From: Toxonevra muliebris
Taxonomy: Eukaryota > Arthropoda > Insecta > Diptera > Pallopteridae
Reading direction: 5' to 3'
Length of the DNA: 64,000 nucleotides
NCBI GenBank assembly: GCA_963691655.1
Contig: OY829328.1
Location: 71,490,400 to 71,554,399 of the forward strand
The position numbers and the translations under genes were made by a program. The stretch's first letter is position 1. Every line of letters starts with the position of its first letter. Under the pieces are notes generated by a model. It did no database searches. It saw only the letters and a list, made by a program, of their open reading frames with translations, and was not told the origin of the DNA. Shown piece by piece: positions 34,531 to 44,640 of this stretch.

Positions 34531-34793
34531 AAGTCGCGATGGGGAGTTATGTAATCTGAACTCCTAAGACTTTAAGAGTTGAGTATCTTCATATCTTCCA
34601 GTGTCTTCAGGACTGCCACATGTTTATGTTAGTTTTCCTTAATCAAGGTATATTCTCTCAGAAGTCGCAATGGGGAGTTATGTAATCCGAAGTCCTAAGA
34701 CTTTAAGAGTTGAATATTCTCCCAATATCTTCCAGTGTCTTCAGGACTGCCACATGTTTATATTAGTTTTCCTTAATCAAGGTATATTCTCTC
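34531..34793. repeat. 131-bp tandem duplication
   Basis: Positions 34531-34661 and 34662-34793 are near-identical copies (starting aagtcgc[ga]atggggagtta, ending ggtatattctctca), differing by a handful of substitutions and a 2-base indel. This is a recent local duplication. Confidence 0.9.
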
Positions 34794-34799
34794 ATTCTA

Positions 34800-35630
34800 A
34801 AAGTTCCTTTTACTACTCCCTTTATACAAAGATCGAGAGTTGAAATATAAAGAATCTTTTCTGGGCCTGCTCGTAATAGGTTTACGAGTTAAAGCTTTGA
34901 GAAATTCACCTCTACGAACGGTTTTCTTTTATTTTACGCAACAATTTTAGCCTGAGACAACAAAGCAATTGAGAAATCTATATAGATATAATTTTAAATC
35001 GTTCCGTGAACATTTGAAAATTCACAACCTAGGTATTCATAGTAGTCTCAGATCATATCATATAGACTTTAGGCCGAATCTACTGATTGGAATTATTGGT
35101 GATTAGGTTCTGTGATTTCGAACTTACTTGAACATTTCTGTCTTGAAATTGATCCACAATTGTAAAGTAAAATCGACAAAGTGAAAATAATTGGTTGTTG
35201 AACTCAGAGATTTAAATTTTGAACCTTTTTGATCTAAAAGTGGCAAACTCCTTGCGAAATCGAAATCGATATACAAAAATGCATATAATTTTAAACCCTT
35301 TCAGAAACTTTGAGAGGGATATAAAACTTTACGAGTAAATGTTCACAGAAATTTTATTCTGATTGCTTTATTTTTTTATTCAAGCGGCAATTCAAGCCTT
35401 ATAGAAAAAAGCCTTTGAGAAGTTGCAACTATTAGAGAAAATTAAATTTTGTTTAAGCCTTCCAGTTATAAAATCGGGCCATAAAAATCAAATTTTTATG
35501 TTTAGAAAGAAGCGATTCGTCAAAAGTTATTATTTCTATATAGGAGTCCCCAACAATAATTGGTTATTTAAAAAAACAAATAGTTGAAAATTTTCGATTA
35601 ATTTTTGTAAATAGAAATTTTAATAGTTGA
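34800..35630. other. AT-rich stretch, no gene seen
   Basis: No domain, repeat boundary or RNA fold was recognised. Composition is similar to the surrounding noncoding DNA. Confidence 0.5.
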
Positions 35631-35637
35631 ACTCATA

Positions 35638-35769
35638 ACTTAGCGGATACAAAGGAAGGTTTTCGGGTTAAGCCCCAACACTTCCCCTCCCCCTTACAAA
35701 TGAAAATTTCATGCATTTTGATCGAAAAACTGAAAACCGTCCCCTCCCTCTTCTCTGGGTCCGCTAGTG
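35638..35769. mobile_element. Short MITE with CACTAGCGGA-type ends
   Basis: The left end acttagcggatacaaaggaa and the right end in reverse complement cactagcggacccagagaag are imperfect inverted repeats (about 14 of 20) flanking a GC-skewed interior with ccccaacacttcccctcccc. Similar termini occur at 29192, 29533, 52265-52283 and 58595. No coding capacity. The target duplication is unclear. Confidence 0.55.
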
Positions 35770-35770
35770 G

Positions 35771-38264
35771 ACTTACGTATTTGAATTCTTGGCTTTTAAC
35801 CTTTTTTGCTGTAATATTTTGCGCAAAATATTAAAGTTAGAAAAAAATTATTTTCAGAGCACATGAGAAATCTTTAATCTTTCGGTGGGGCATACTTGGC
35901 GTCTCTGCCAATCGAACCAGGAATTTTTTTTGACGTTACTTTAAGCGATGACGTTGCATATATACAAACCATCTGTTGAGGCGCTAGACTATTGTCTCTA
36001 CACCTTCAAAAGTACTTCACAATGCAACACTGCTTATGCCAACGTGTGAGAAACGAACTGTCAAAACTGTTGGTATGCGCTTTGATTTTTTGTTTCTTTC
36101 CGCTGCAGTTGCCGACCAATTCACGTCAATTTTTATATATAATTTCATACATTTGGGAAACGAGGTACTTAAAATCACAAATGTAAGTAGTATTGATTTG
36201 TATTTTGTAAATTAATTTGATAAAATTAAATAAAATTTAGATTTTCACAGTATTCAACGCCAAGTATTACCTTTAAATTTGCCACCCAATATCCCAATAC
36301 CATCTATAACCGACAGCCGATAAGTGTTTTAAAGAAAACTCAAGTAAGGAATATTTCGGGGGCTTATAATTTTAGGCGAAAGATGCGAAAGAGTTAAAAA
36401 AAAACGAGCATGTTATTTAATATACCTTGCGAATGAATATGTAGAAAGTTAGCTACTAGTCTTTTTCAATTCGTTTTGAGAGGAGTTTGTAAGGATGGCA
36501 GTGGGTCAGGACCATGAAAACTGCATTTTTTTAATCCCATCTTCACATACTATTACTAGAACCCCCAAATGCCTTTCTGGGCTTTTATTTTAACTCAACA
36601 TGCAGACAATAAGGTTCCAGATGAAACTTAAAATAAAAATGCACAAGTCTGTAGATTTACAGTGAAACTTAATTCAATTTTATTGCGCTCAATTTTGAAA
36701 TGTTTGTTTTCATTCTCTGATTCCTTTATGTACACTCTGTGTTCCCGTACTTTTATTAAACGAGTATTTGAGAACGTTCATAAAACGTAATGTACCGCAT
36801 CCTCATGATAGTAGGGTATTATAAAAAAAAGAAAAAAACAAAAATGCTAAATTGAAGTGCACTTTTTTTACGCGTTCATCATATGTACACAAACACACAC
36901 ACAGAGATACTTTAGTATTTATTTTCTTTTTTTTTTGTATGTAAATTTAGAGTATAAGAGCGCAATGCATGCATAGTACGAGTATGTCGAGGTATTTAGG
37001 TATTTTTCTTTAGATTTTAACCGAAAAAGGAATGTTAAGAAAATATTTGCGTATTTATTTAACGAAAGCAGATTTTTTGTCATCAATTGATTTGAGGTTA
37101 TATTTTTTGTATCAGTTGGTTGGGTAGCTGAATTGCGGTGCGGTGGTGTTGGTTTATTGTAATGGAATTTCAATTAGTATAAATATTTGTTTTGCTTTCC
37201 TTTTTTTTCTATTTTTAGAATTTTATTTTGTTGCTGTTACTTGTTTGTATACTCGTAGTTTGGTAGTTATATACCTACCTCTATGTAGTAATAATAAAAG
37301 CAATGACAATGAATATTAGCACAAAAATGTGACACTAATTAAAACAAGAAGGAAATACAAATAAATTGAGGGCATTAAATGGGTAAGTAATGAAAAAGAT
37401 ACTTACTCTGACAAAAAGTTTCTACATTATTATTAGGTACTAAATATGCAGTGAAGTGTATTTAAGAAATACTGGGTACATAGATACACATTACATAAAA
37501 TCAAAATGTTGAACTTTTTGTTCAAGAAATAAGTACTTATAAACGACTTATTGTAATAGCCCTTAAAAATTATTTAAATAAAAATATTTAAAGAATATTA
37601 ATACTCGAATTGTTTGTTTGCAATATGCTAATACTTCACTTCAATACAAATTGGCAAGCTGAAAGCAAATACGAAATAAAAAATTGTAGCTAGCGAAATT
37701 GCATTAAAAATGAGTAAAAACGAAACAAAAATTTTTAATCAGCCGGCTTTGTTCTACCTTGCCATCCGTTATTTTTGTTTCGTTTTTGCACTCAAATATT
37801 TTGAATGCACTTTCGCTACAATTTTTTTCTTCGGTTTTTGATTTTAGCCTGTCAATTGGCTCTACGCAATATTCTGATTCTTATATTCATTAAAACAAAT
37901 AAAAGACAACTAAAAGACAAAATCTATTAAAAAACAATTTCAGAAAAAGTATTTGTCAGTGTTTGAAAACGATAATCATTCAACAGGGTTGCACTAAGAA
38001 GGGGCCAAAACCCATAATTTTGGTATACGCGGTACTAATATTAAATGTTTTTTAGCTAAGAGAAAGTTCTTTATCATGGCAGGGAGAAAAAAATTACTTA
38101 AACAGCAACACTCCACCAACTCCCCTTACCTACCCTTTTGGGGGTTTTATGTAGTCACTATTTGAAACCACCTAAGCACATTTTTTTACAAAAGTAAAAA
38201 TTTTGCATAATATTTTATAATTAAATTCACAAGTAAAACTGCTATTAAACTTCATTTAACAATC
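35771..38264. other. AT-rich stretch with simple repeats, no gene seen
   Basis: Contains (CA)n at about 36890-36903 and T runs. A moderately complex patch at 35870-36180 has a 64-codon open frame with no motif. Nothing supported. Confidence 0.45.
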
Positions 38265-38268
38265 TTAA

Positions 38269-38753
38269 CCCTTTCAGTGCCATGGTGACACCGGTGTCAC
38301 AAGAGTAATTTTTTCAATTTTTTAAAAAACTATCAAATCAGTTTTTATAAATTTAGAGTTTTTTTTGGAAAGAAAGGGGGTGGGGGTTCTTTAATTTTAA
38401 TTTAAGAAATATTACAAATATATTTTTGATAATATATATAGCGGATCAAAGTGAAAAAATCGTGTTATTTTTATTAATTTTCAATCGCTCACAATTTTTA
38501 CAAAATTTGTCCAAATACACCATATTTGTAATATGTTGTGGGAAAAACTATTTACTCAAATATGATTTCCCATATTTTTAAATTTTTGTTTAATTTTTTG
38601 GAAATACAAGTTTTGCTTTTGGTCACCGGTGACCCTAAGATCTTCAATAAAAACTTTTTAAGAACTTTTTTATAATGAATTGGGGGTCGAAGAATGCGAA
38701 TCTATACTGGGTTTTGCTCTATCGTTTCTAGTTTTCTTAAGGTCAAGAAAGGG
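38269..38753. mobile_element. TTAA-flanked piggyBac-like repeat with palindromic cores, copy 1
   Basis: The left boundary TTAA (38265-38268) is followed by CCCTTTCAGTGCCATGG. The right boundary GGTCAAGAAAGGG is followed by TTAA (38754-38757). The outer CCCTTTC is perfectly inverted. The interior contains two perfect palindromes: GTGACACCGGTGTCAC at 38285-38300 and GGTCACCGGTGACC at 38621-38634. No open frame. Similarity to the second copy continues past the right TTAA to about 38930, so the family may be larger than this interval. Confidence 0.6.
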
Positions 38754-38955
38754 TTAAGTGATGAATTAATACTAAGTTACTTTATCTATCTTTAAAAAAA
38801 TGCACAAAAAAGTTTTTGAAAAAAATTCCATTGAGGGCCCCAGGGCCACTGGTAACCCATGAAAGTTCAGACCTTCAGAGGCACAAAATATCTGTTTTGA
38901 CAAAAAATTTTATACAAATTGCGGTCATACAATACGAATCCGGATTCGGTCCGGA
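38754..38955. repeat. Extension unit of the palindrome-core repeat
   Basis: The sequence after the TTAA repeats the organisation of the preceding unit: a decayed core gggccactggtaaccc (about 38843-38858), then cccatgaaagttcagacctt, then a caatacgaatccggattcgg block equivalent to the gaatgcgaatctatactggg block at 38690. It matches 40651-40905 base by base over most of its length. Confidence 0.6.
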
Positions 38956-39424
38956 TCCCAAATATAATAGAGAAAATTTGAGTACAGAGTCGCAATCAGC
39001 GATCCAGAATTACACTCAAAAAGTTAACCATTCACCGTTTGATTTTGTAAAGCGCCAAATTTATGCACAGTGTAATTACTTTTAAAAGTTCCTGTAGTTG
39101 TCCACCACAAAACTAAAAATTAGTAAAGAAAAAAATTACCTACTGTTATTTTCTGTAAATTTTTACATTCCTCACCAGAATCCTTTGCTTCGAAATCTGT
39201 ATATGTATTGCTTTAAAAAGAAATATAAACCTGAAAAAATAATTAGGTCGATCGGCCATTTAACATTTCATTATTATAGAAATTTTTGATAGATTTGAAG
39301 TTATACAACTTTAGCATTAAATTCAATATTCCACAAAACTTTAATATGTCTGTATGATTATATAGCAGTATACACTTAGCACTCATAAATAATCGAAATC
39401 ACAAATTGAAATAAATTAACTATT

Positions 39425-39610
39425 TAGTTAAGGGGGTTCTGCCCTTTCTCGACTTGGAAAAATCGATTTTTTCAAAAGCATACTATTCGAAAGTAATATA
39501 TTTCAAAAGTATTTTATGAAAATTTCAGAAAGAAATTTTGAGTATTTTCGAAGATATATATTGTATCTAGGCCAAAACGGTCTCGCGGCGGTTCAGCCGT
39601 TCACTTTCAA
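39425..39610. repeat. Dispersed repeat, copy 1 (pair with 42.0 kb)
   Basis: The stretch from gggggttctgccctttctcg through tattttatgaaaatttcaga shares its order of words with 42010-42160 (aggccctgaactttcttgg through tattttatgaaaatttcaga). No coding potential. It ends near a GC-rich cggtctcgcggcggttcagc patch. Confidence 0.55.
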
Positions 39611-39939
39611 CCGTTCATTATTGCACAATTTTTTCTTTCATTAATCTATCATTCCTATAGAAACTGCCAACAATTTGGACCCCGAAAAAATGCAGGGCCA
39701 CTTAATTAATGTAAAATTTATGTATGCATTCAATTTCCTACTTAGCTATGGGAAAAAGTTTTCACATACACTACACTACCCAAGCAATTACTACATGCAT
39801 ATTTCAATTCATTCTCAACGAATATTTCAAAAAAGGAAAAAACAACAACGAAACAAGTAAAAAATATTTAATTGCGGTCATGCTTGAATTCAAAGATATA
39901 CTACATCTGATAAAAAAATTAATAAATATATGTATAAAA

Positions 39940-40100
39940 ACTAAATGTGATTTATTTTCTTTTTTCTTTTATGACACAACCCACAGCCCATGGAGGACCT
40001 AGACCTGGCTTTTCGCATCCATTTATGTTTTGTGAGTTATATTTATATACGAATGGAACGACCCCACAGTTTTATGCCGAAAGGCTTTTGAATATTAAAT
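39940..40100. repeat. Dispersed repeat shared with 52.4-52.55 kb
   Basis: The block around gacctagacctggcttttcg followed by catccatttatgtt (39990-40035) corresponds to ggcctagaccatgcttttcg followed by aatccactcatgtt (52467-52500), with further similarity on the 5' side (ttctttt..tttatgaca-caacc). Its nature is unknown. Confidence 0.55.
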
Positions 40101-40189
40101 TGGAAAGCAGTACAGCAGTTAATGCAATGAAAATATGTAGAAGGAAGTTAGCCGGATGTAAAAGAATCGAAAAAAGTCCGGTATACAAA

Positions 40190-40905
40190 TTCTTAAAATC
40201 TTTCGGTACCATGGTAACACCGGTGTGGAAAGATTTGTTTTTGCAATTTTTTACAAGCTATCCAAACCATTTTTTTTAGAAAGGGAATTGATTGTTCTTT
40301 AATTTCAGTTAAAAAAATTTACATATATTTTTTTATAACTGTACTGTAGCGGATCAAAGTGAAAAAATTTAGTTTTTTTTGTAAATTTTCATTCGCTCAC
40401 AATTTTTACCAAATTTGTCCAAATACAACAAATTTTTAATATATTGTAGGAAAAACTATTTACTCAAACATGATTTCCCATTTGTTTTTAAATTGTGCTT
40501 ACTTTTTTGGAAATACCAGTTTTGCTATGGGTCATCGGTGACCTTAACTTTTTAAGGACTTTTTTACATTGAAATTGAGGTCGAAGAATTCGAATCTGAA
40601 CTTGGTTTTGCTCTATCGGTTCTCATTTCTTTACGGTCAAGAGAGGGTTAAGTGAAAAATTAATTCAAAATTACTTTATCTTTAAGAAAAAATACCTAAT
40701 TAAAAATGTACAGAAAAAGTTCGTAAAAAATCCCATTGAAAGCCACAGGGTCACCGGTGTCCCATAAAAGTTCAGGCCTTCAGAAGCACAAAATGTATGT
40801 TTTGATCAAAAATTGTAACAAGAAATTGGGGTCAGACAATATAAATCCAAATTCGGTTTTGCGCTATCTGCTCAGGTTTCCTTACGACGCCGTAAGGTTT
40901 AAATA
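40190..40905. repeat. Palindrome-core repeat, copy 2 (three cores)
   Basis: The whole interval aligns with 38269-38955. Its cores are ggtaacaccggtgtgg (about 40213), GGTCATCGGTGACC at 40530-40543 and GGGTCACCGGTGTCCC at 40748-40763. The spacing of cores is about 315 and 219 bp, close to 335 and 222 bp in copy 1. The phrase agagagggttaagtg at about 40640 corresponds to the right TTAA boundary in copy 1. The left boundary is eroded. No open frame. Confidence 0.7.
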
Positions 40906-42005
40906 ATTTTGCAATGAATGGGAATGAAACGTTTCAGGCAGAGCTAATATTCTTCCCAATATTCTTCATCTCAGTTTAAAATCTCTGAAAAGGAGATTAT
41001 TCAAGATTATTTTTCAAAATTTTTCATCCGATGCTATAAATTATGTAAGTAAAAAAGAGAAGGTACTCAGAAATTTGCCACTGTGTAGAAAACTGAGTTT
41101 CTCATTTTTTTTTTTTTTTTGATCCCAGATATGTAGCTGGGGTCTGCCGCCCATAATTTCAACGCCCCAGCAACTAAACTACAACCACAACTTAAAAAAA
41201 ATATTAACGATTTCTCAAAATCGTTAAATATACCTGGCCTAAGTGTAGGGTATAAAAAAGCTTTTAAGTATGTAAGTGTTTGTCTTGTAAATATTCACTT
41301 CACACTAAATGCCTAAAACTTTTTCCTGTTTGAAATAAGTATTAAATATTACTTTTCAACTTCAAGACGCACCCTTGTTGCCAAAGCAATTATTCTTTTG
41401 CTAGCTGAGCTTAAGACACGTGTCTGCTACTACTTGACTACCGCGTCTGCAGGCAGGGCTACGAACACAAAGCAAAAAAAAAAAAAAGCTACAACAACAA
41501 AACCAACTCAGTGGCAACAGAAACAGCAGCAGCAGCAATAATAATAATAATGACGATGACAGCGTACAACTACAAGAAAGGGAAAGTAAACCTCTTTATT
41601 ATTAATTCTACACTAAAAATGTACACTTGAAAGTAATTATTAGCTCAGTCATAGCTGTCAGGAACTTGTTGCACTTTCGATGGGACTTTTGCAATGTGTG
41701 CGATAGAAACAAAATTGCAGGTTTCGCTTAAAAACTTTTTTCTCTCACTCTTTATAATTATTATAGCTTTCATTGGTAATTGATTTATACTATATGCGAG
41801 TACAAGCATACGTAGATACCTACATAGTTTGTATAAAGTAAAATCAACAAACAGCTACTGTATTAATGGTAACAGTATTAACAACAAACAGCAAATATAT
41901 ATGTATATGGGCAACTCCACGGAAATCAGAAATCTCAATGGATCAAATGCAAGTATTGTAACATTCCGAAATATATGGAAAGTATCTCCACCTTTCTGAC
42001 AACAT
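40906..42005. other. AT-rich stretch with simple repeats
   Basis: A small hairpin-like tagctgggg ... ccccagcaacta lies at about 41131-41176, (CAG)n/(AAT)n at about 41526-41550, and poly-A near 41473-41486. No gene was recognised. Confidence 0.45.
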
Positions 42006-42009
42006 TCTA

Positions 42010-42165
42010 TTAAGGAGGCCCTGAACTTTCTTGGTTCGGAAATTTTTTAAAAGTACCCTATTAGAAAGTATTATATTTGCAACGTATTTTATGAAAATTT
42101 CAGAGAGAAATTCCGAGTGATTTGAAAAATATAGGCGATTATGGGGCCGAAGGTCAGTGTATTTT
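42010..42165. repeat. Dispersed repeat, copy 2 (pair with 39.4 kb)
   Basis: See 39425-39610: shared words include ctattagaaagta, gtattttatgaaaatttcag and agaaattccgagt (against agaaattttgagt). Confidence 0.55.
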
Positions 42166-43015
42166 ATATATTAAAAACCGATAGTTTTTTTTTCACAACA
42201 AAGGCTTTGCCATTAGCGAGTACGATAATTAAAAAAAAAGAAGTTAACTGATCGGTCTGAACTTTAAATATCTTCTTCAGCACAACAATGGCCCCAGGAC
42301 ATACCAGAAAAAAATAAGTTAGGTTAATTCTTTCCTCAATTTGTGACGTTGTTTTTACGAAAAAAGTATAATTTTTGAGAAAACCAATTTGTGAATTGTT
42401 TGTCAAATAAAAAATCGTAGTATGTCCTGGAACCCCAAACATAATTACTCTAACGGTATTTTGTTTTTTCTTCTGGTGTGATCCACAATCGTGCGCTCCA
42501 CTTAATGACGATTTACAAATTGTCCTCCATGAAGCTGCAAAAAAATCTAGTGTACGCTTTTTTAAAAGTGTATAAATAAATATATGTCAAAAAAATTCCA
42601 GAGTCAGAAAGTTATTAATCTATCAGTCCCATAACAATTGTTTAAACTTTGAACAGAAAAAGTGCAAGGATCCCTTAATTAAAAAAATATTGCCTACCAC
42701 CATGTATATTCAAAAGATGATTAAACTTCGAACTTTTATGTATTTAACATTTTTATAATGCTAACATTTTCTCGGATATTCAATATTACTGAAATAATAC
42801 GAAAAACATGTGATATTAAAACTTTAAGTTTCACAGACGGATTTTCTTTAGAGTACACAATCGATGTAACAACCCAATAAATATGAGTGAAATATTGGTG
42901 TACAACTTTGCTTCCTCCATTTTCCAATAGATCCAAATTTTTATGAAATGATAAATCAGCATTAGTGAAAGTTGTTTGCATTTTTAAATTATTCTCGATT
43001 GAAAATGTTTGTTTG
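42166..43015. other. AT-rich stretch, no gene seen
   Basis: An open frame on the minus strand (42442-42164) of 92 codons has no recognised motif and no supporting context. No terminal repeats were identified between the dispersed repeat and the mariner at 43.02 kb. Confidence 0.4.
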
Positions 43016-43019
43016 CATG

Positions 43020-43870
43020 CAAAGTTCTCGTCAATTGCGGGAAGTTTTGATCTTCTGCTTCCATTTGAAAAAACTACAGCTGAGGCTCATCGAATACTTT
43101 CAAATACTTGCGGTGAAGTGAAAGGACGTGTCGTGGTGGTGGAAGAGAAAAAAGTTTTAAAAAACGACCAATTGGAAACACTGCTCAATGAACATTCGTG
43201 CAAAATGCAAGAAGAACTAGCTAAATCACTAGAAGTGACGCAGCAAGCCATTTCGAAATGCCTCAAGGATATGGGTTGATTGAGAAAAAAGGAAATTGGG
43301 TTCCGTACGAGTTGAAATCGAGAGATATTGAACGGGGTTTATTTGCATGTGAACTACTGGTTTAAAAACAGAATCGAAAAGGATTTCTACATCGCATCGT
43401 AACCGGCGATAATCCCAAGCGCAGAAAGTCATGGGGAATGCCCAGGCATGCCTTCACATCGACCGCCGAACCGAACATTCACGGCGGCAAGGTTTTGCTC
43501 TGTATTTGGTGGAACCAGTTCGGTGTGATATACTACGAGCTACTGAAACCGAGTGAAACCATCACAGGAGATCGGTATCGAACGTAATAGATGCAGCAAG
43601 CGAGACACGACAAAGTCATCCTCCAGCATGACAATGCTTGGACACACATCGTAAAAGTGGTCAATACATACTTGGAACCTCTGAAATTGGAGGTTTTGCC
43701 TTATTCGCCGTACTCCCTAGACATCGCTCCTTTCGACTACCATCTGTCTGGCTGAATAGCATTTTCATTAGTACGAGGAAATCGAAAAATATATCCAATA
43801 AATAAAAGAGGTCTTCTTTTTTCGAGACGGGATTCGAAAATTGCCGGAAAGTTACCCATCTTCGATAACC
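43020..43870 (+). mobile_element. Mariner remnant, mauritiana-type
   Basis: Ordered mariner blocks on the plus strand: REVLIFCFHLKKTTAEAHRI (about 43040-43100), DQLETLLNEHSCKMQEELAK and VTQQAISKCLKDMG (43165-43275), WVPYELKSRDIER-like (about 43305-43335), FLHRIVTGDN (about 43385-43415; the usual VTGDE reads GDN, catalytic D kept), GVIYYELLKPSETITGDRYR (about 43525-43580), ILQHDNAW (about 43620, second D kept), LPYSPYSLDIAPFDYHL (about 43695-43745, third D kept) and IRKLPESYPSS. The linker after the first helix-turn-helix is partly deleted and several stops and shifts occur, so it is inactive. Terminal inverted repeats were not recognised. Confidence 0.85.
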
Positions 43871-43976
43871 GAGGAAAAAATGATTTTCAACGTATTTTAC
43901 TAAAAAAAATTAATATTTTTTATTTCTGCTTCTTTTTTTTTTGATAAGATATGTTGAAAATCGTTTTTCCTCGGTT
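43866..43976. repeat. Inverted repeat, about 28-bp arms
   Basis: The left arm around 43866-43894 (aaccgaggaaaaaatgattt) is complementary to 43949-43976 (aaatcgtttttcctcggttt) with two or three differences; the spacer is about 54 bp and T/A rich. It lies directly at the 3' end of the mariner remnant. Confidence 0.7.
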
Positions 43977-44216
43977 TTCATTTAATATCACAAAAATGGA
44001 TGGTTTTAAGGCTTTGCCATGTTCTGAGACCCTAGTTTATATTCAAAAATAAACATTTTTTTTCTCACATATGCACATCCGATTTCTACTCCATATGTTA
44101 GTTTTTGGGATTTTATGAAAAAATTTACTATTTTAGGCAATATAAGACCCATTAGAAGGAGAGATTTGACTTTGCAGTGTTAGGCAAAAACTTTTCTTAC
44201 ACTTTTTCTTTTCCTT

Positions 44217-44274
44217 TGTATCACAATGGGTCGTTCAGGCCTAAGTGTGTCTCTCGACAGCCACTCCAACCTAA
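44217..44274 (+). repeat. SINE 3' fragment
   Basis: Matches the last 58 bp of the full-length SINE at 26.2-26.5 kb, from gtatcacaatgg to ccactccaacctaac, with one or two substitutions. The tRNA-like head and the body are not attached on the 5' side. Confidence 0.85.
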
Positions 44275-44424
44275 CTTTCCTTTCATTTTTTTTCCTTTTT
44301 TTTCAAATCATTTGTGGAGTATCCATCACATACCTGTGATCCAAGCTTTGAAAATTTTCAAAACACAATATTTTGGTAATTCTGTACTAAAAAAATTAAA
44401 AAAAAATGTTTGTGTACTTTAGAA

Positions 44425-44480
44425 GGTAAAAAATTGTCACATAGCCGTTCGGAATCGGCATTAAACTGTAGGTCCTACCA
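44425..44480 (+). repeat. SINE body fragment
   Basis: Matches 26392-26447 of the full-length SINE (gccgttcggaatcggc[ag]ttaaactgtaggtcc). It lies 3' of the SINE end fragment at 44.22 kb, so the original order is rearranged or two copies are interleaved. Confidence 0.8.
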
Positions 44481-44640
44481 TCGCAACTGTGGTCTAGTGG
44501 CAGAGTGCCAGACTCTTGTTTCTGGAGACCCGAGTTCGATTCTCGGCTTGGGTATGTTTCTTATCTATCTTTATTTCTCTCTTCCTTTCCTTCTTTCTTG
44601 GGGCTTTGGTACAATAGATCTTATAGGTCGCAGTGCCTGA
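44481..44640 (+). mobile_element. tRNA-like head with LINE-derived 3' tail (second SINE type)
   Basis: The A box TGGTCTAGTGG is at 44490-44500. The T arm is perfect: CCGAG (44530-44534), loop ttcgatt, CTCGG (44542-44546). The acceptor ends (gcaactg and cttgggt) do not pair, so this is a tRNA-derived pol III head, not a tRNA gene. About 60 bp downstream, 23 bases at 44609-44631 (gtacaatagatc...aggtcgc) are identical to the 3' UTR of the LINE at 19766-19788. A shared 3' end is how SINEs recruit a partner LINE's reverse transcriptase, so this looks like a non-autonomous partner of that LINE. No target duplication was resolved. Confidence 0.65.

Noticed and set aside
42164..42442. 92-codon minus-strand frame
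   Set aside because: No motif, and adjacent to dispersed repeat sequence; treated as chance.
44481..44552. Functional tRNA gene
   Set aside because: The T arm is perfect, but the acceptor ends do not pair and the anticodon stem-loop is the wrong size; better explained as a SINE head.
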